From NCBI RefSeq assembly GCF_018991925.1, contig NW_024737068.1, positions 3,559,910-3,623,909 of the forward strand: 64,000 bases of DNA, in the 5' to 3' direction. Made by a program: the position numbers and the translations under genes. Each line of letters opens with the position of its first letter. Position 1 is the stretch's first letter. The notes under the pieces were generated by a model that saw only the letters and a list, made by a program, of their open reading frames with translations, had not been told where the DNA came from and did not search any database. Below are positions 33,700 through 45,163 of the stretch, piece by piece. The DNA comes from Homarus americanus (lineage: Eukaryota > Arthropoda > Malacostraca > Decapoda > Nephropidae).

Positions 33700-36600
33700 C
33701 AAATCTGTCTGATTGTCGTAGGAACTTGAGGGGCAATTGGCGGATTAGGAAAGTGGCTTCTGGGACGGAAGTCGAGGCAGACACCAGTGAGGAGGTGTAT
33801 GTGAGGACAGTTCAACCGGCTGTCCGTACGGAGGTCAAAGTGCACACGGAGAATATGAATGAGGAACAAGAGCGTGCAGTTAGGGGTCTAATAGAAGAGT
33901 TTAGTGATATTTTTGAAGGGGAGGGCCAGCCCATAGGAAAGGCTATTAGGGTTCAGCATGAGATCCCAGTGACTACAGGCAGGCCAGTTAGGGTGCCATA
34001 CCGGAGGATCCCTCCAAACCAGGTACCAGAGGTGAAGCAGCACATTAGCCAGCTGTTAGATCAGGGAGTAATTCAGCATAGTGAGAGTCCGTACTCTGCC
34101 GCCATTGTAGTAGTGAGGAAAAAGGACGGGACGCTGAGGTTGTACATTGATTATCGTAACTTAAATAAAGTCACGGTACGCGATGCGTTTCCTCTGCCTT
34201 GAATAAATGAAACTCTAGAATCTCTGACAGGGGCCCAGTTTTTCTCAACTTTTGATCTGGCGGCGGGATATCACCAGATAGAAGTAAAACCTTCAGACCG
34301 TCCAAAGACTGCCTTCAGCACAAGCTTCGGACACTTTGAGTACAGGCGACTGCCTATGGGATTGTCAAATAGTCCGGGAACCTTTCAGAGGTACATGGAG
34401 CGGATTTTAGGGGATAAGATTTTCTCCTCATTGCTTGTATACCTTGATGATGTGATGGTGTTTTCAAGTACGATAGATCAACATATAGTCAGATCTAGGG
34501 AAATATTTTGCAGGATGAGGGAGAATAACTTAAGATTTAAACCTAAAAAGTGTGAAATTATGGCTTCCAAAGTAAGTTATTTAGGATATCAGGTGTCAGC
34601 TGAAGGCATCACAGCTGATCCTGAGAAAATTAGGGTAGTAAGAGATTGGCCAGTCCCTCACATGGTGAAAGATGTGCGGTCTTTTGTAGGGTTCACATCA
34701 TTTTATAGGAAATTTGTTAAAGGGTTTGCCCAAATACCTGCTCCACTGCATGCGTTGATGCATGGGAAATCTAAGGATCGGGTAGATAGTCAGTAGGGAG
34801 AGGAACAGCAGCAGGCTTTTGAGAAACTGAAAGACAGGGTGACGCAGACACCGGTATTGGCTTGCCCAGATTTCACTCAGCAGTATATATTAGAGACAGA
34901 TGCAAGTTTTAGTGGGCTAGGTGCAGTGCTGTCCCAGCGGAAGGATGGCAGGTTGCATCCGGTGTGTTATGCAAGTCGGGGCATGAGGAAATCAGAACGT
35001 AACATGAACAACTATAGTTCTCGTAAGTTAGAGATGTTAGCACTCAAGTGGGCAGTAGTAGATAAATTCAGGGATTATTTGGCGGAGAAACATTTCACGG
35101 TCTATACAGATAACATCCCACTCAGTCACTGAGAGAAGGCTAAGCTAGGTACCGTGGAAAGTAGGTGGAATGCGGATCGAGCCGTTCAACTTTACTATAG
35201 AGTACAAGCCGGGAAAAAACAACATTGTGGCGGATACTCTATCTAGAATCCCGACGGAACAGGAGGAAGATAGCAAAGAAGAGTATACCGCTATGCAAGT
35301 AGTAGAAGAGAATGGGGCAGGAAGGAAGATACTGTGGACGATGGATGGGCTGCGTAAGGAGCAAGAAGGCATGAACTATATGACAAAACTGTGAAGATGG
35401 ATGGCGGGAGAGCTGCCGGAGGACGAGGTACAGGTAGAGCTCCAAAATGATGACTTCTGCAAGATGTACCGAGCGAGGAAATCCCTGATCGTAGGAGAAG
35501 AGGTTGTCTGGCATAGAAGACCCGAAGGAAAGAATCTATGCAGGGAGGTGCCAGTGCTAGCTGCAAACTTGCAGGAGGCTTTGATTAGAGCCTGCCACGA
35601 CGAGTTTGGGCATCAGGGGCGAGATCGCACTCTGTCGCTGATGCAGGAGCGAGGTTTCTGGCCAGGCATGGGAGAAGCAGTGCGAGACTACATAGCCAGC
35701 TGCGAGAGGTGTGGAGTAGCAAAAGATGAAGTGCCAAAACCCCAGCTGGATTTAGGGACGATTGAAGCTGCCAAACCATTAGAGACATTGGCCGCAGATT
35801 TCACCTTGCTGGACAAACGGCAAGGATTTGAGAATGTCATGATAATTGTTGATATATACAGTCGTTACACTTGGGCCTTCCCCACCAAAGACCAGAAAGC
35901 CTCGACGATTGCAAAGATCCTGGTGAATCGGATCTTCCTGGCAGTGGGTGCCCCTGAGCGACTGTTGACCGATCAGGGAAGAAATTTTGGCAGTGCATTG
36001 GTCCGACAAACGTGTGCCACCTTTGGGGTGAAGAAAACAAGGACGTCAGCATATCACCCATAGGGAAATGGTATGATGGAACGGTTCAATCGAACCCTGC
36101 ATGGTCTGCTGGCCACCCTAGAGGAAGAGGAAAAGAATAAGTGGCCAGAGCATCTTCAGGCAGTGGTGTCACAATATAACGCGACTCCACATGCCACGAC
36201 AGGATTTTCGCCATTCCTGTTGTTTTACGGGAGAGAACCAAACCTGCCGTTTGACCTTAGGCCGGAAGTAGACCCAGAGCCGATAGATGAGTGGGTGATC
36301 GTAATTAGAGACCGGCAAGGAAGATTGCAGGAAGCAGAGGAGAACAATGTGCGGAGACGTAAGGAAATAAACAGAAGGAAAGGGGAAGAGAAAGCCCACG
36401 AGAGTAGCTGGGAAGTGAGCCAGGAGGTTTTGTTGAGGAACAATGTAAAAATAGGCCGGTGTAAGCTCCAAAACCATTGGTTTGACACGAGATGGCACAT
36501 TGTTGAGGTCCTATATCCAAGGCCGGGTTTATACCGCATTGAGCCCAGTGGGGAAGAAGACCTGGAAGCGACAGTGAGCAACTTTAAGGCTGCTCCACCC

Positions 36601-36753
36601 CTAAAGCATCCGGGAGACCCAGCGATGGATGAATCTGAAGATGAAGATGAGGAGCCCCCACCCCAGGTGGGCAAGATGAAGAGAAGCAGTTCCGAGAGGT
36701 TGATCGAGCCTCCAACTGAAAGACGAAGACGATGCCGACAAATTACAGTTTAG
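33700..36753 (+). pseudogene. Gypsy-1 pol: reverse transcriptase, RNase H, integrase
   Basis: The order is the usual gypsy one. [45 protein letters not shown] and catalytic YLDDVMVF near 34440. RNase H: LETDASFSGLGAVLS near 34890. Integrase: zinc-binding H-H-C-C near 35595-35710 (HDEFGHQG to CERCG), then core motifs with Asp in DFTLLDK and DQGRNFG and Glu in MMERFNRTL. The tail after 36280 is basic, then acidic. Stops interrupt at 34200, 34794, 35130, 35392 and 36061, and a frameshift lies near 35165. Four stops are easily explained by single transitions. Catalytic residues survive, so decay looks recent. Confidence 0.9.
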
Positions 36754-37420
36754 GTGTTCATGTTAATGAGAAAACACAGGTTGTCGAGGGTGAGTTGGAG
36801 GATTCGTGAGTAGGGCAGAGGGGTTTGGAGAGATGGCTAGGTCGGAAAGGTGCGTTGAGTAGTGGTTGCTGTCATGAGCGGGATTGAGTTGCTGTCATAA
36901 GCAGGATTGAGTTGCTGTCATAAGCGGGATTGAATGTACGGTTGTAATGGCCAGGGCCTTACTAATATGGACTGGTACATTGTCAGAGGGTTGATCTGCC
37001 GGCATGAGGTTCAGAGACGTGGTTTGAGTCGATCGTTGAAGACGTGAGAGCGTTCGTTTGGACTGAGTATTGTTTTGACACGGGTTCCTCTTAGTTCAAG
37101 GGCCAGGCAAAAGGAGAGCATGTTTGATTTGGACTGAGTATTGTTTTTGACATTGGTTCTCTAGTGCAAGGACCAGGCCAAAGGAGGGCATGTTTGTTTT
37201 GGACTGTGTAGTGTTTTTGACACTGGTTCTCTTAGTTCAAGGGCCAGGCCAAAGGAGAGTATGCAGGATGTGGATTTGGTATTAATTTTGACATTGGTTC
37301 TCTAGCTTAAGGCCCAGGCAAAAGGGGAGCGTGTTTGTGCTGGTTAGTTTTAATTTGGATTAGGCAAGAAATGGCGTTGCTGGCTGCGAATTGGAATAGT
37401 GCAGATTTGAAGGTGGCTTC
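36754..37420 (+). other. Gypsy-1 3' untranslated region with short repeats
   Basis: No coding sequence. From 37060 to 37340 the phrase GACACTGGTTCTCTTAGTTC followed by AAGGGCCAGGCCAAAGGAGAG recurs four times, about 70-75 bp apart. GAGTTGCTGTCATAAGC(A/G)GGATT occurs three times at 36880-36935. Confidence 0.7.
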
Positions 37421-37930
37421 TAAGTTCTTCTCTCAGCACATGAGGACAGTGCTGTCTTTTTTTAGGGGGGTCGAGTGGTAGTTGGAGAGAGAAGGGGAGA
37501 AGAGAAGACGGAAATGCTGCTTTTAGCACGGTGCAGGTGTGAGGTGCAGTATTTAGAACAGGTCTTGTTAGGGGGGTCGTATAATGTTTTCTTTTAGGGG
37601 GGGTCGAGTGTTAGCGGGAGAGAGAAGGGGAGAAGAGAAGACGGAAATGCTGCATTTAGCACGTTGCAGGTGTGAGGTGCAGTTTCTTAGAACAAGTTTT
37701 TAGGGGGGTCGCATGCATGTTTTTCTCAGCACATGAGGACAGTGCTGTCTTTTTTTTACGGGGTCGAGTGTTAGCGGGAGAGAGGAGAGAAGAGAAGACG
37801 GAAATGCTGAGTTTAGCACGTTGCAGGTGTGAGATGCAGTTTCTTAGAATTTTTTTTTTAGGGGGGTCGTATTCATGTTTCTCTCCGCACATGACGACAG
37901 TGCTGTCTTTTTTTAGGGGGGTCGATTGTA
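37421..37930 (+). repeat. Tandem repeats at the start of the gypsy-1 3' LTR
   Basis: Three to four copies of a 120-160-bp unit with GGAAATGCTGC, TTTAGCACG, TGCAGGTGTGAGGTGCAG, GGGGGGTCG and CAGCACATGAGGACAGTGCT. The 5' LTR and the solo LTR have this segment once. Each unit includes the purine-rich AGGGGGGTCG that precedes the TGTTAGCGG start, so the polypurine tract and U3 start may be multiplied together. Confidence 0.75.
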
Positions 37931-39380
37931 ATAGTCAGAAATTGCAGTGCGATAATTTTAAACGCCGCTCCATTGGTGATACTAGTTTCAAGGTCGTCTG
38001 AGGGAAGGCAGCGCTCCTGCACATAGTGAGAGTTTCTGGAACTAGTCCTATATGATATTAAATGTAATTTACTGAATTAATATGGACGCGAAGCATGAAA
38101 TTAAATGACATTATTAAATTTGAAATTTTTATAGATCGTTTCTCAGTCTAAATATGTTACGGATGTCCCAAGAAAGTTATTAGGCCTAGGTCACGTAGGC
38201 CTAAGCTAACGCCTTGAGAGGACACAAGGTTGGCTGGCTCTCAGTCAGACGACAGCGTTCGAACAGAAAGGACAGACTGTGCGTCAGAGAGGACAAAACA
38301 GTCACGTGGTCTAGTCACCTTTGTTGCGCTATTGCAGTATAACAAGTAAGTCTCAGTCGATCTCAGACAGGGTTTAAATAGGGCAGTGATAAAATTAGCA
38401 ATAGCTAACAATGAGTTCATTGCAGGGTTTTTGTCAGAACCCACATGACTGCAAGTGATGACTGCGAGTGATAATATTTTCTCAGTGACTGTTATTGTCT
38501 TGCTGTGTGTAGTCAATAATATTTTTTCAGTTACTGATATAGCCTTGCTGTGTGTAGTTAATATTTCTTAAATAATTTTGATAGTGTTGTTTGTTAATGT
38601 TTGCATCACTAATTGATGCCAGAGAATGAGGGAACTGTTTTTCAGATGAGGTTTCTCCATTCTGTTGTAAGTGATACTGTGATTTAGTTCCTTTAATGCA
38701 TTTAATATTTCTTTATAATTTCGATCTCAGGTATAACCTTTATTTCCCAGAGTAGTGTTCAAGTTAGGTTAGGAGGTGTGCATCGGTTGGGGTAATATAA
38801 TTTTGTTGAGTACCCTGAAGGCCTATTCAGGGTGGAGTTAATAAGTTCTTATATTTTTATACCATTTTCTCAGTGCTTGATATAATTTTATTGAGTGCCC
38901 TTAAGGCCTATTCATTGTAGAGTTATTATTTTTTTTAATACCATTTCCTCAGTGATTGAAACTATTTTGTTGAAAGCCCTTAAGGCCTGTTTTATGTGTG
39001 CAAGCAACACTTCTTAGTACTTTGAATTTATTGTCGTCTAATGAGGCATTGTCTGAGGTTCTAATAATTTCAATATCATATATAACTTTTATTCCCCAGA
39101 GTAGTGTTTTAAGTTCAGGTTAAGAGGTGCGCATATGTTGGTGTATCATTATTTGATTGTGTCTGTAGTGTTGGAGGGAATATAAGTGTCAAAATTTTAC
39201 AGTGTGTCTCATTCATTCCAATCACAGAGGCTATCCTTCCACGGGTCACGGTGAATTCATTTTGTTAATAAATTTAAGTGTTCTTGTGCTGGTTCGGGTT
39301 TTCTCTAAGGGGCGCTTCCACTGCAATTTCCATCTAATAATTAACAAACCCCAAGTCAAGTGAGAAATTAAAGTCCAGTA
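37769..39380 (+). repeat. Gypsy-1 3' LTR
   Basis: It starts TGTTAGCGGGAGAGAGGAGA and ends near GAGAAATTAAAGTCCA. It lacks about 500 bases present in the solo LTR (around 21870-22350). Near the end it has TTAATAAATTTAAGTG and related AT-rich words. TA repeats follow. Confidence 0.7.
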
Positions 39381-39381
39381 A

Positions 39382-39461
<80 letters not shown>
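39381..39461 (+). repeat. (AT)n microsatellite
   Basis: About 80 bases of TA repeats. 39462-39655 beyond it holds no recognisable gene; a palindromic GGGGGGGTCTACCCCCCTCCC lies near 39511. Confidence 0.95.
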
Positions 39462-39462
<1 letters not shown>

Positions 39463-39659
39463 CAGCCCTCCCCACCAGGTGAGATGCTGATCCAGTTGAT
39501 AATCATATGGGGGGGTCTACCCCCCTCCCAATAAAAAAGAAGGGTGGACATTCGGTAACCGGGCAATAAGGGAGCAAATAGAGATGGCCTGCACAACATT
39601 GCGATATATACTAGTACGTTTTCGCTCATCTCAATTTTACTCATCACAGGTTTTCATGT

Positions 39660-40264
39660 TGTTACGAACCCCTCCACCCAGCACTACGAACCACGCCATC
39701 TATTGTCCTGATCTACCTACCCAGCACCACGAGCAACGCCATCTAGGGACGAGACACGAGTATGACTCGTCTTAGTTAACACTCCGGGGTTTCCCTTCTC
39801 CATATCCTGGTTGTTGCGTCACTTCCTCCAAGTCTTCTTTGTGAGCTCCAATTCGAGGAGAGAGCACTTGGCTCTGGGAAGTGACCACAGGATCATCTAT
39901 CCTCTAAACCTGCGGCGCAGTGACTACCTACCGTCTTCTGCAATACTCAGCCTTACTCGTCAGCCATCTCAGCTCCTCACTTAAGTACTTGTATCTTGTA
40001 TTGCCTCCCCCACGTCCACTTGCTTCAAAATGGTTTATGTTGTATTAATATGTATATACTGTTAATGTTTAGGTTAAGTTTGGTTAAGGGTAATTTATAA
40101 GCTGAATATTTTGTTAAGGGATTTATGGTACTTTATTATACACAACGAAAACTCGCATCCTTTGTCTACCCTTTTATAGTCCGATTGTCTTTGTTTTGTT
40201 TTTTTGTTACCTGTTGGGATCTGGGTAGACGTGTAACCATATTCTAAATCCCCAACTCGTAACA
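39660..40264 (+). repeat. Gypsy-2 5' LTR
   Basis: It starts TGTTACGAACCCC and ends CCCAACTCGTAACA; the ends TGTTACGA/TCGTAACA are perfect inverted repeats. It differs from the 3' LTR by only a few substitutions and a one-base indel, so the insertion is young in relative terms. Confidence 0.95.
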
Positions 40265-40266
40265 AA

Positions 40267-40284
40267 TGGCGACCGTGACAGGAC
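40267..40284 (+). promoter_or_regulatory. Gypsy-2 primer-binding site
   Basis: TGGCGACCGTGACAGGAC starts two bases after the LTR. TGG pairs with the CCA end of a tRNA. From memory, TGGCGACCGTGACA is the arginine-tRNA type used by mdg1/412-like elements. Confidence 0.75.
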
Positions 40285-40992
40285 ACGACCTTAAGTACCA
40301 TATTTCTTAACCCCCTTGTTACTCCTTGTTAATTATTCCTCCCAGTCACTTCTGTTCACAATTGCTTTACGGTGGTTTAAAGTTTCCTTCATATGTGTGT
40401 GCATATATTGGTATTATCGTACAGTAAGAGTGACAGCCGTAGGATATTAGGTTCCAAGTGTCATAAGGCTTACCTGTTATTACACGTGGCAGTCGTGTAG
40501 TAAGTCTTATCGAGTGTAGGGAAGAATCCGGATCTGTTTAATGCCGTACCCTCACTCCAGAGTAGGCTGTTCCATAGTCACTAGTTTACGGTGAAGTGAT
40601 ATCTTGGGACGCCCCGCTCTACCAGGACCCCATAATTATAAAGCCTCAATTATTGTTCTTCTCATTATCTCATTCAGGGTCAATCATACCATTTATCAGG
40701 GTTGTTTATCCGGATCTTTATATTAACGCCGTAATACGCCCTTCCTCTTTAAAGTATCTCAGGGTTGTTAATCCGGATCTTTATATTAATGCCGTAATAC
40801 GCCCTTCCTCTTTCAAGTCTCTTATCCTTATCTAAGGATCTTCTCAGAAGAACAATAATCATAAGTGTAATTTCCCTAGGTATAACTTGGGTAGTTTCCG
40901 GGACTTTCTGGTTATCCACTGCCGTGATATTTTCTAGGGTAATCCACGTATCTTATCTTTTGACCATTAATTAATTTATCTAGGTTTTCTTA

Positions 40993-41602
40993 ATGGCCAC
41001 CTCAGGATTTATTAAACTTGGTAGTCCTGGAGGAGTGGAAGAACAAGATACCATTTCACATCTTGAAGCATGTGGAGGAGCGTGGAGAGGTTAATTTAGG
41101 GCGTGCGGCTGAGATGGCTGATGAGTACGCCTTGCTGGTGGAGTCACTGTGCCGTAGGGAACGTGGTACTTTCCGGCATGTTAGGTCCTCCTCTGATGAT
41201 AACCTTGGGGACGTGAGTGGTAGGTCGAAAGGTCCCACACCTACCCCCCCTGATGCAACCAAGTTTTATTGTTCTTACTGTAAAACCCAGGCCATACGAT
41301 CCAGTCTTGTAAACACCCAAAGTGTCGAACTGCTAAAAAGTAGTTCCCTGGACCCCAAATCCAAACCAATAGCAACCACCAATGTGGAAAGGCCCCATCA
41401 GGATCTCTTCTCTTCATTCACCTATGAGGGAAAAATTTCAATCATAGAGGGGTCTCGTACTTTCCCTGTTCTTATACTACGTGATACGGGCGCAGCACAA
41501 TCTATCCTCCTGTTTATCGTCATTCCTGATATATCTACCGCATTTACTAATGAGTGTTCTAATTTCAGATCTCTCGTCCCATTCTTCCTATCCTTTAGCT
41601 AA
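40993..41602 (+). pseudogene. Gypsy-2 gag-protease remnant
   Basis: A start at 40993 reads MATSGFIKLG and then loses frame. From 41018 another frame reads a late-gag segment (LEEWKNKIPFHILKHVEERG and AAEMADEYALL), so most of gag is deleted between them. Near 41270 a zinc knuckle begins as FYCSYCK; its second half (PGHTIQSCKHPKC) is in the neighbouring frame, so a frameshift splits it. Near 41485 ILRDTGAAQSILL is the aspartic protease active site (DTGA). This frame ends at 41602, and the protease continues in the pol frame. Confidence 0.8.
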
Positions 41603-43763
41603 AGTGCACCTCCAATGTCCCTTGATTACTGGGGAAGTGCAAATAGCCATAAGGAAAGACCCAATGCCTGTGTGCGGCATTCATTTATTATTGGGTAATG
41701 ACTTGGTAGGAGATCTAGTGGTTCCTAACATAAAGACAGTCGACTCTCCCTTACATGTTAACTCCACCACTGACCTTAAAGAAACTATTCCTCATCTTTT
41801 CCCATCTTGTGCTGTCACCCGGTCACAGAGTGTGCGTAATGGGCCCTCTTCATCTGAAACCACCTCCAATATCTTACTACCCACAGAAGATCTGTACAAT
41901 AAGACCATTAGTAAGGATGAGCTCATTACAGCCCAACAATCTGATCCATCTTTGTTCAAACAGGTGATGAAAGACCCCAGTGTGGACCATTGTACATCTT
42001 CGGCTTACCACCCACCGTCCCAAGGTTGCTTGGAACGGTTCCATCAAAACTTTCAAATCAATGCTAATAAACTATCTCCCCTCAACTATATAGTCCATAC
42101 TCCTGATCGCAGGAAAGATTCACAACTTGTTCACATTAATCTCATGAAACTTTACCATTCCAGGCAGTCAGAGGAAGACATCCCAGAGGCTGTAAGCCTA
42201 CCTGTATTGCATACGGTTTTATCAGGGCCGGAGACAGATGACATGGATCTATTGGAGAATTTAGAATTCTCTCTACCTAAAGAAAACCCTGCTAACAGTC
42301 ACATACTCAACAACTTGGATGAGTATTTTTCTGTTCTGAATCCATCTCAAGCAAAAGATCTCACTAAGTTATTATCAACATTTCCGAAAGTCACATCAGA
42401 CCTCCCAGGGTTTTGCAATATACTTAAACATGATATTAAGCTAATCTCAGATGATGTACAACCCATTAGGCAATCAGCATATCGACTAAATCCACAAAAA
42501 AAAGAGATTATGAAAAAGGAGGTAGATTTTTTGTTAAAACATAACTTAGCTGAGCCTAGTACCTCCCCCTGGGCTTCACCTTGCCTTCTCATTCCAAAAC
42601 CCGATGGCACTTTTCGTTTCTGTACCGATAATCGTAAAGTGAACCAGGTCACTGTCTCAGACTCCTACCCTTTACCTTTGATTGAAGATATAATAGACAG
42701 CATAGGCTGTGCCAAATTTATCAGTACCGTGGACCTATTGAAAGGATATTATCAAGTGGGACTCACGGATAGGGCAAAAATAATCTCGGCATTTATAACT
42801 CCATTTGGTCTTTTTCAATATTTGGTTATGGCGTTTGGCTTTTCTAATGCTCCGGCCACATTCCAGAGGGCCATCAACTACCTTATTCAGGACCTAGGTG
42901 GCACGTTCGCCTACCTGGATGACCTGGTGATGGTATCGGACGGCTGGGGCGAACATCTGGTGCGTTTGGAGATACTGTTTGCACGACTGCAAGAGACTGG
43001 ATTCACCATAAACCTGGCTAAATCTGTTTTTGGCTGGGCCTCAGTGACTTACCTGGGACATATCGTTGGGCATGGTATGGTGAGACCCAAGGACGCAAAC
43101 GTTAGAGCCATCTTGTCCTTCCCCACTCCAAGGACGAGGAAGGAACTCATGCGCTTCCTGGGGATGTGCGGCTACTACCGTCGGTTCTGCAGTAGCTTCT
43201 CCAGCGTGGCCGGACCCCTCACAGACCTTACCAGTTCTGCGGTCCCTTACATCTGGAACCAGAGGTGCGACCAGTCTTTCCACCGCCTCAAAGCCTTCCT
43301 TGCCTCCAAGCCTGTAGTCCACCCCCCTGACTACACCTCGCCCTTCCATCTGCAAATCGACGCTAGTGGTGTCGGAGTGGGGGCTGTGCTCCTACAACCC
43401 GACCCAACCACTGATGTTCTTCACCCTGTGGCATATTACTCTGCCAAGTTGAAAAAACATCAGACCAACTACTCGACCATAGAGAAGGAGGCCCTGGCTC
43501 TGGTGTTGGCAATAAAGAAGTTTGAATGTTACCTCCAGTCTTGCCCACAAACAACCCTAGTCTTCACCGACCATAACCCACTCACGTTCATCCAACCAGA
43601 TTGCAGACTCCTTATCCCGAGCTCCAGTGGAAATGCAGCAGCTACTCTCCAGACGCACCAGGTGATCACCTCCTTCGCGCCCGCGCTACGGAGGTCTTTG
43701 GAGGGGGGGTGTGTTACGAACCCCTTCACCCAGCACTACGAACCACGCCATCTATTGTCCTGA
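41481..43763 (+). pseudogene. Gypsy-2 pol: integrase pieces, reverse transcriptase, RNase H
   Basis: A 760-codon open frame. Its start is not a true initiation site; it should be entered from the protease frame. Residues of about 70-90 complete the protease (GIHLLLGNDLVG). Around 41940 is QQSDPSLFKQV, normally just before integrase, then abruptly SSAYHPPSQGCLERFHQ (the last integrase-core block, with Glu) and YIVHTPDRRKDSQLVHINLM (integrase C-terminus). RT follows, with FISTVDLLKGYYQV, FGFSNAPATFQRA and catalytic AYLDDLVMVS near 42910. RNase H has LQIDASGVGVGAVLLQ and FTDHNPLTF. The frame ends inside the 3' LTR. The zinc finger and first two integrase acidic residues are deleted in frame. Confidence 0.85.
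43697..43711 (+). promoter_or_regulatory. Gypsy-2 polypurine tract
   Basis: TTTGGAGGGGGGGTG lies immediately before the 3' LTR and would prime plus-strand synthesis. It overlaps the end of the pol reading frame. Confidence 0.85.
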
Positions 43764-44315
43764 TCTACCTACCCAGCACCACGAGCAACGCCATCTAGGG
43801 ACGAGACACGAGTATGACTCGTCTTAGTTAACACTCCGGGGTTTCCCTTCTCCATATCCTGGTTATTGCGTCACTTCCTCCAAGTCTTCTTTGTGAGCTC
43901 CAATTCGAGGAGAGAGCACTTGGCTCTGGGAAGTGACCACAGGATCATCTATCCTCTAAACCTACGGTGCAGTGACTACCTACCGTCTTCTGCAATACTC
44001 AGCCTTACTCGTCAGCCATCTCAGCTCCTCACTTAAGTAATTGTATCGTGTATTGCCTCCCCCACGTCCACTTGCTTCAAAATGGTTTATGTTGTATTAA
44101 TATGTATATACTGTTAATGTTTAGGTTAAGTTTGGTTAAGGGTAATTTATAAGCTGAATATTTTGTTAAGGGATTTATGGTACTTTATTATACACAACGA
44201 AAACTCGCATCCTTTGTCTACCCTTTTATAGTCCGATTGTCTTTGTTTTGTTTTTTTGTTACCTGTTGGGATCTGGTAGACGTGTAACCATATTCTAAAT
44301 CCCCAACTCGTAACA
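43712..44315 (+). repeat. Gypsy-2 3' LTR
   Basis: Same sequence as 39660-40264 with a few changes; it ends TCGTAACA and is followed by the ATGT target duplication. Confidence 0.95.
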
Positions 44316-44319
44316 ATGT

Positions 44320-45110
44320 GTAAAGATTCCAATATGCCAACTAAATGTATGTAGACTCAGTGAAAACATGTTTTATTGGAAATGGCTGCCAATATGGTCT
44401 CTCTTTTATTTTATAAAAACGTATTTTCACAGCAAAGGGGTTTTTCAGATGTTATTTTTAACATTTATAAGAATTTATTTCGATACTATGTAACATGAAA
44501 CTGAATTTTCTATTCAATGGGTTATATTTTCATGCTTAAAATAATCTCATTATTGTAAAGAGATTTATTTCAGCAAACCAAAAGTCATGATTATCCCAAG
44601 GACTTTCCATATCCAAGATTAGAAATGAAAGACTACGAGAGTACACCTTGGTCAAATATTCATGTCAAAATATAGGTTTTCATGGGTAAGGATTCCAAAT
44701 ATACCAACTAAATTTATGTAAGATCACTGTAAATATTGGTTCCAAGATATACCTGTCAATAAGTTGTCTATTGATGAAATGTAAGATACTGTGTGGTATA
44801 TTACAAAAGCTTTGTTGAATTACTTTTAAAATGAAAAGAGCAACTTTAAAACAATGTTTCTAGAATTACAAAAATAGGGCCACAGTACTATTATTATTAC
44901 ACACAAAGTAATTATTGTTCACAATTTAAATAACTCTCCATATGTTTATAAAATATATGGTCTTAAACGCTTACGTAATTTCATGCAAAATATGTGTTTT
45001 ATGCAATAGTAATAAATGAACAACTGAAAATATTAATTATTACTAATCTGAGTACCATGGGCACATTAAGGCGCCAATCACATAACACCTACATTTAAGG
45101 CTAGATAGCA
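44320..45110. other. AT-rich unannotated stretch
   Basis: No gene seen. A segment near 44322-44372 (AAGATTCCAATATGCCAACT) recurs in diverged form at about 44692-44742, some 370 bases on, so part of this region is an old duplication. Confidence 0.45.
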
Positions 45111-45163
45111 CGAAGACAGAGCATTCCATGATGCACAGTACATCATGGAATGCTCTGTCTTCG
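45111..45163. repeat. Perfect 23-bp inverted repeat (hairpin)
   Basis: Arms 45111-45133 (CGAAGACAGAGCATTCCATG-ATG) and 45141-45163 are exact reverse complements separated by the 7-base loop CACAGTA. Pairing stops on both sides. The perfect arms argue against an old, selected RNA hairpin and for a recent fold-back duplication. It lies 44 bases from the 3' end of LINE D. Confidence 0.95.

Larger units (their letters stand above)
32855..39380 (+). mobile_element. Ty3/gypsy retrotransposon gypsy-1, internally deleted
   Basis: A partial 5' LTR (32855-33690) runs straight into pol. There is no 3' half of that LTR, no primer-binding site, no gag and no protease. Pol is readable to 36753, followed by a 700-bp 3' UTR and a 3' LTR whose beginning is tandemly repeated. 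The solo LTR at 21190-23132 is the same family. Flanks are TG/TA repeats on the left and TA repeats on the right. Confidence 0.85.
39660..44315 (+). mobile_element. Ty3/gypsy retrotransposon gypsy-2 with integrase before RT
   Basis: Two near-identical LTRs (605 and 604 bp) bound a 3.45-kb interior, and ATGT flanks both ends (39656-39659 and 44316-44319). The interior has a primer-binding site, a truncated gag, a protease motif, integrase fragments, then reverse transcriptase and RNase H, which runs straight into the polypurine tract and the 3' LTR. This PR-INT-RT-RH order is that of the Gmr1-type subgroup of Ty3/gypsy, unlike gypsy-1. The leader has a 63-bp tandem duplication (40697-40822). 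It is non-autonomous because most of integrase and gag is gone. Confidence 0.9.

Noticed and set aside
36225..36674. 149-residue minus-strand frame
   Set aside because: Antisense shadow of the gypsy-1 integrase tail.
45111..45163. microRNA precursor
   Set aside because: Only 23 paired bases with no longer imperfect stem; perfect pairing is more like a recent fold-back. Kept as a finding, not called as an RNA gene.
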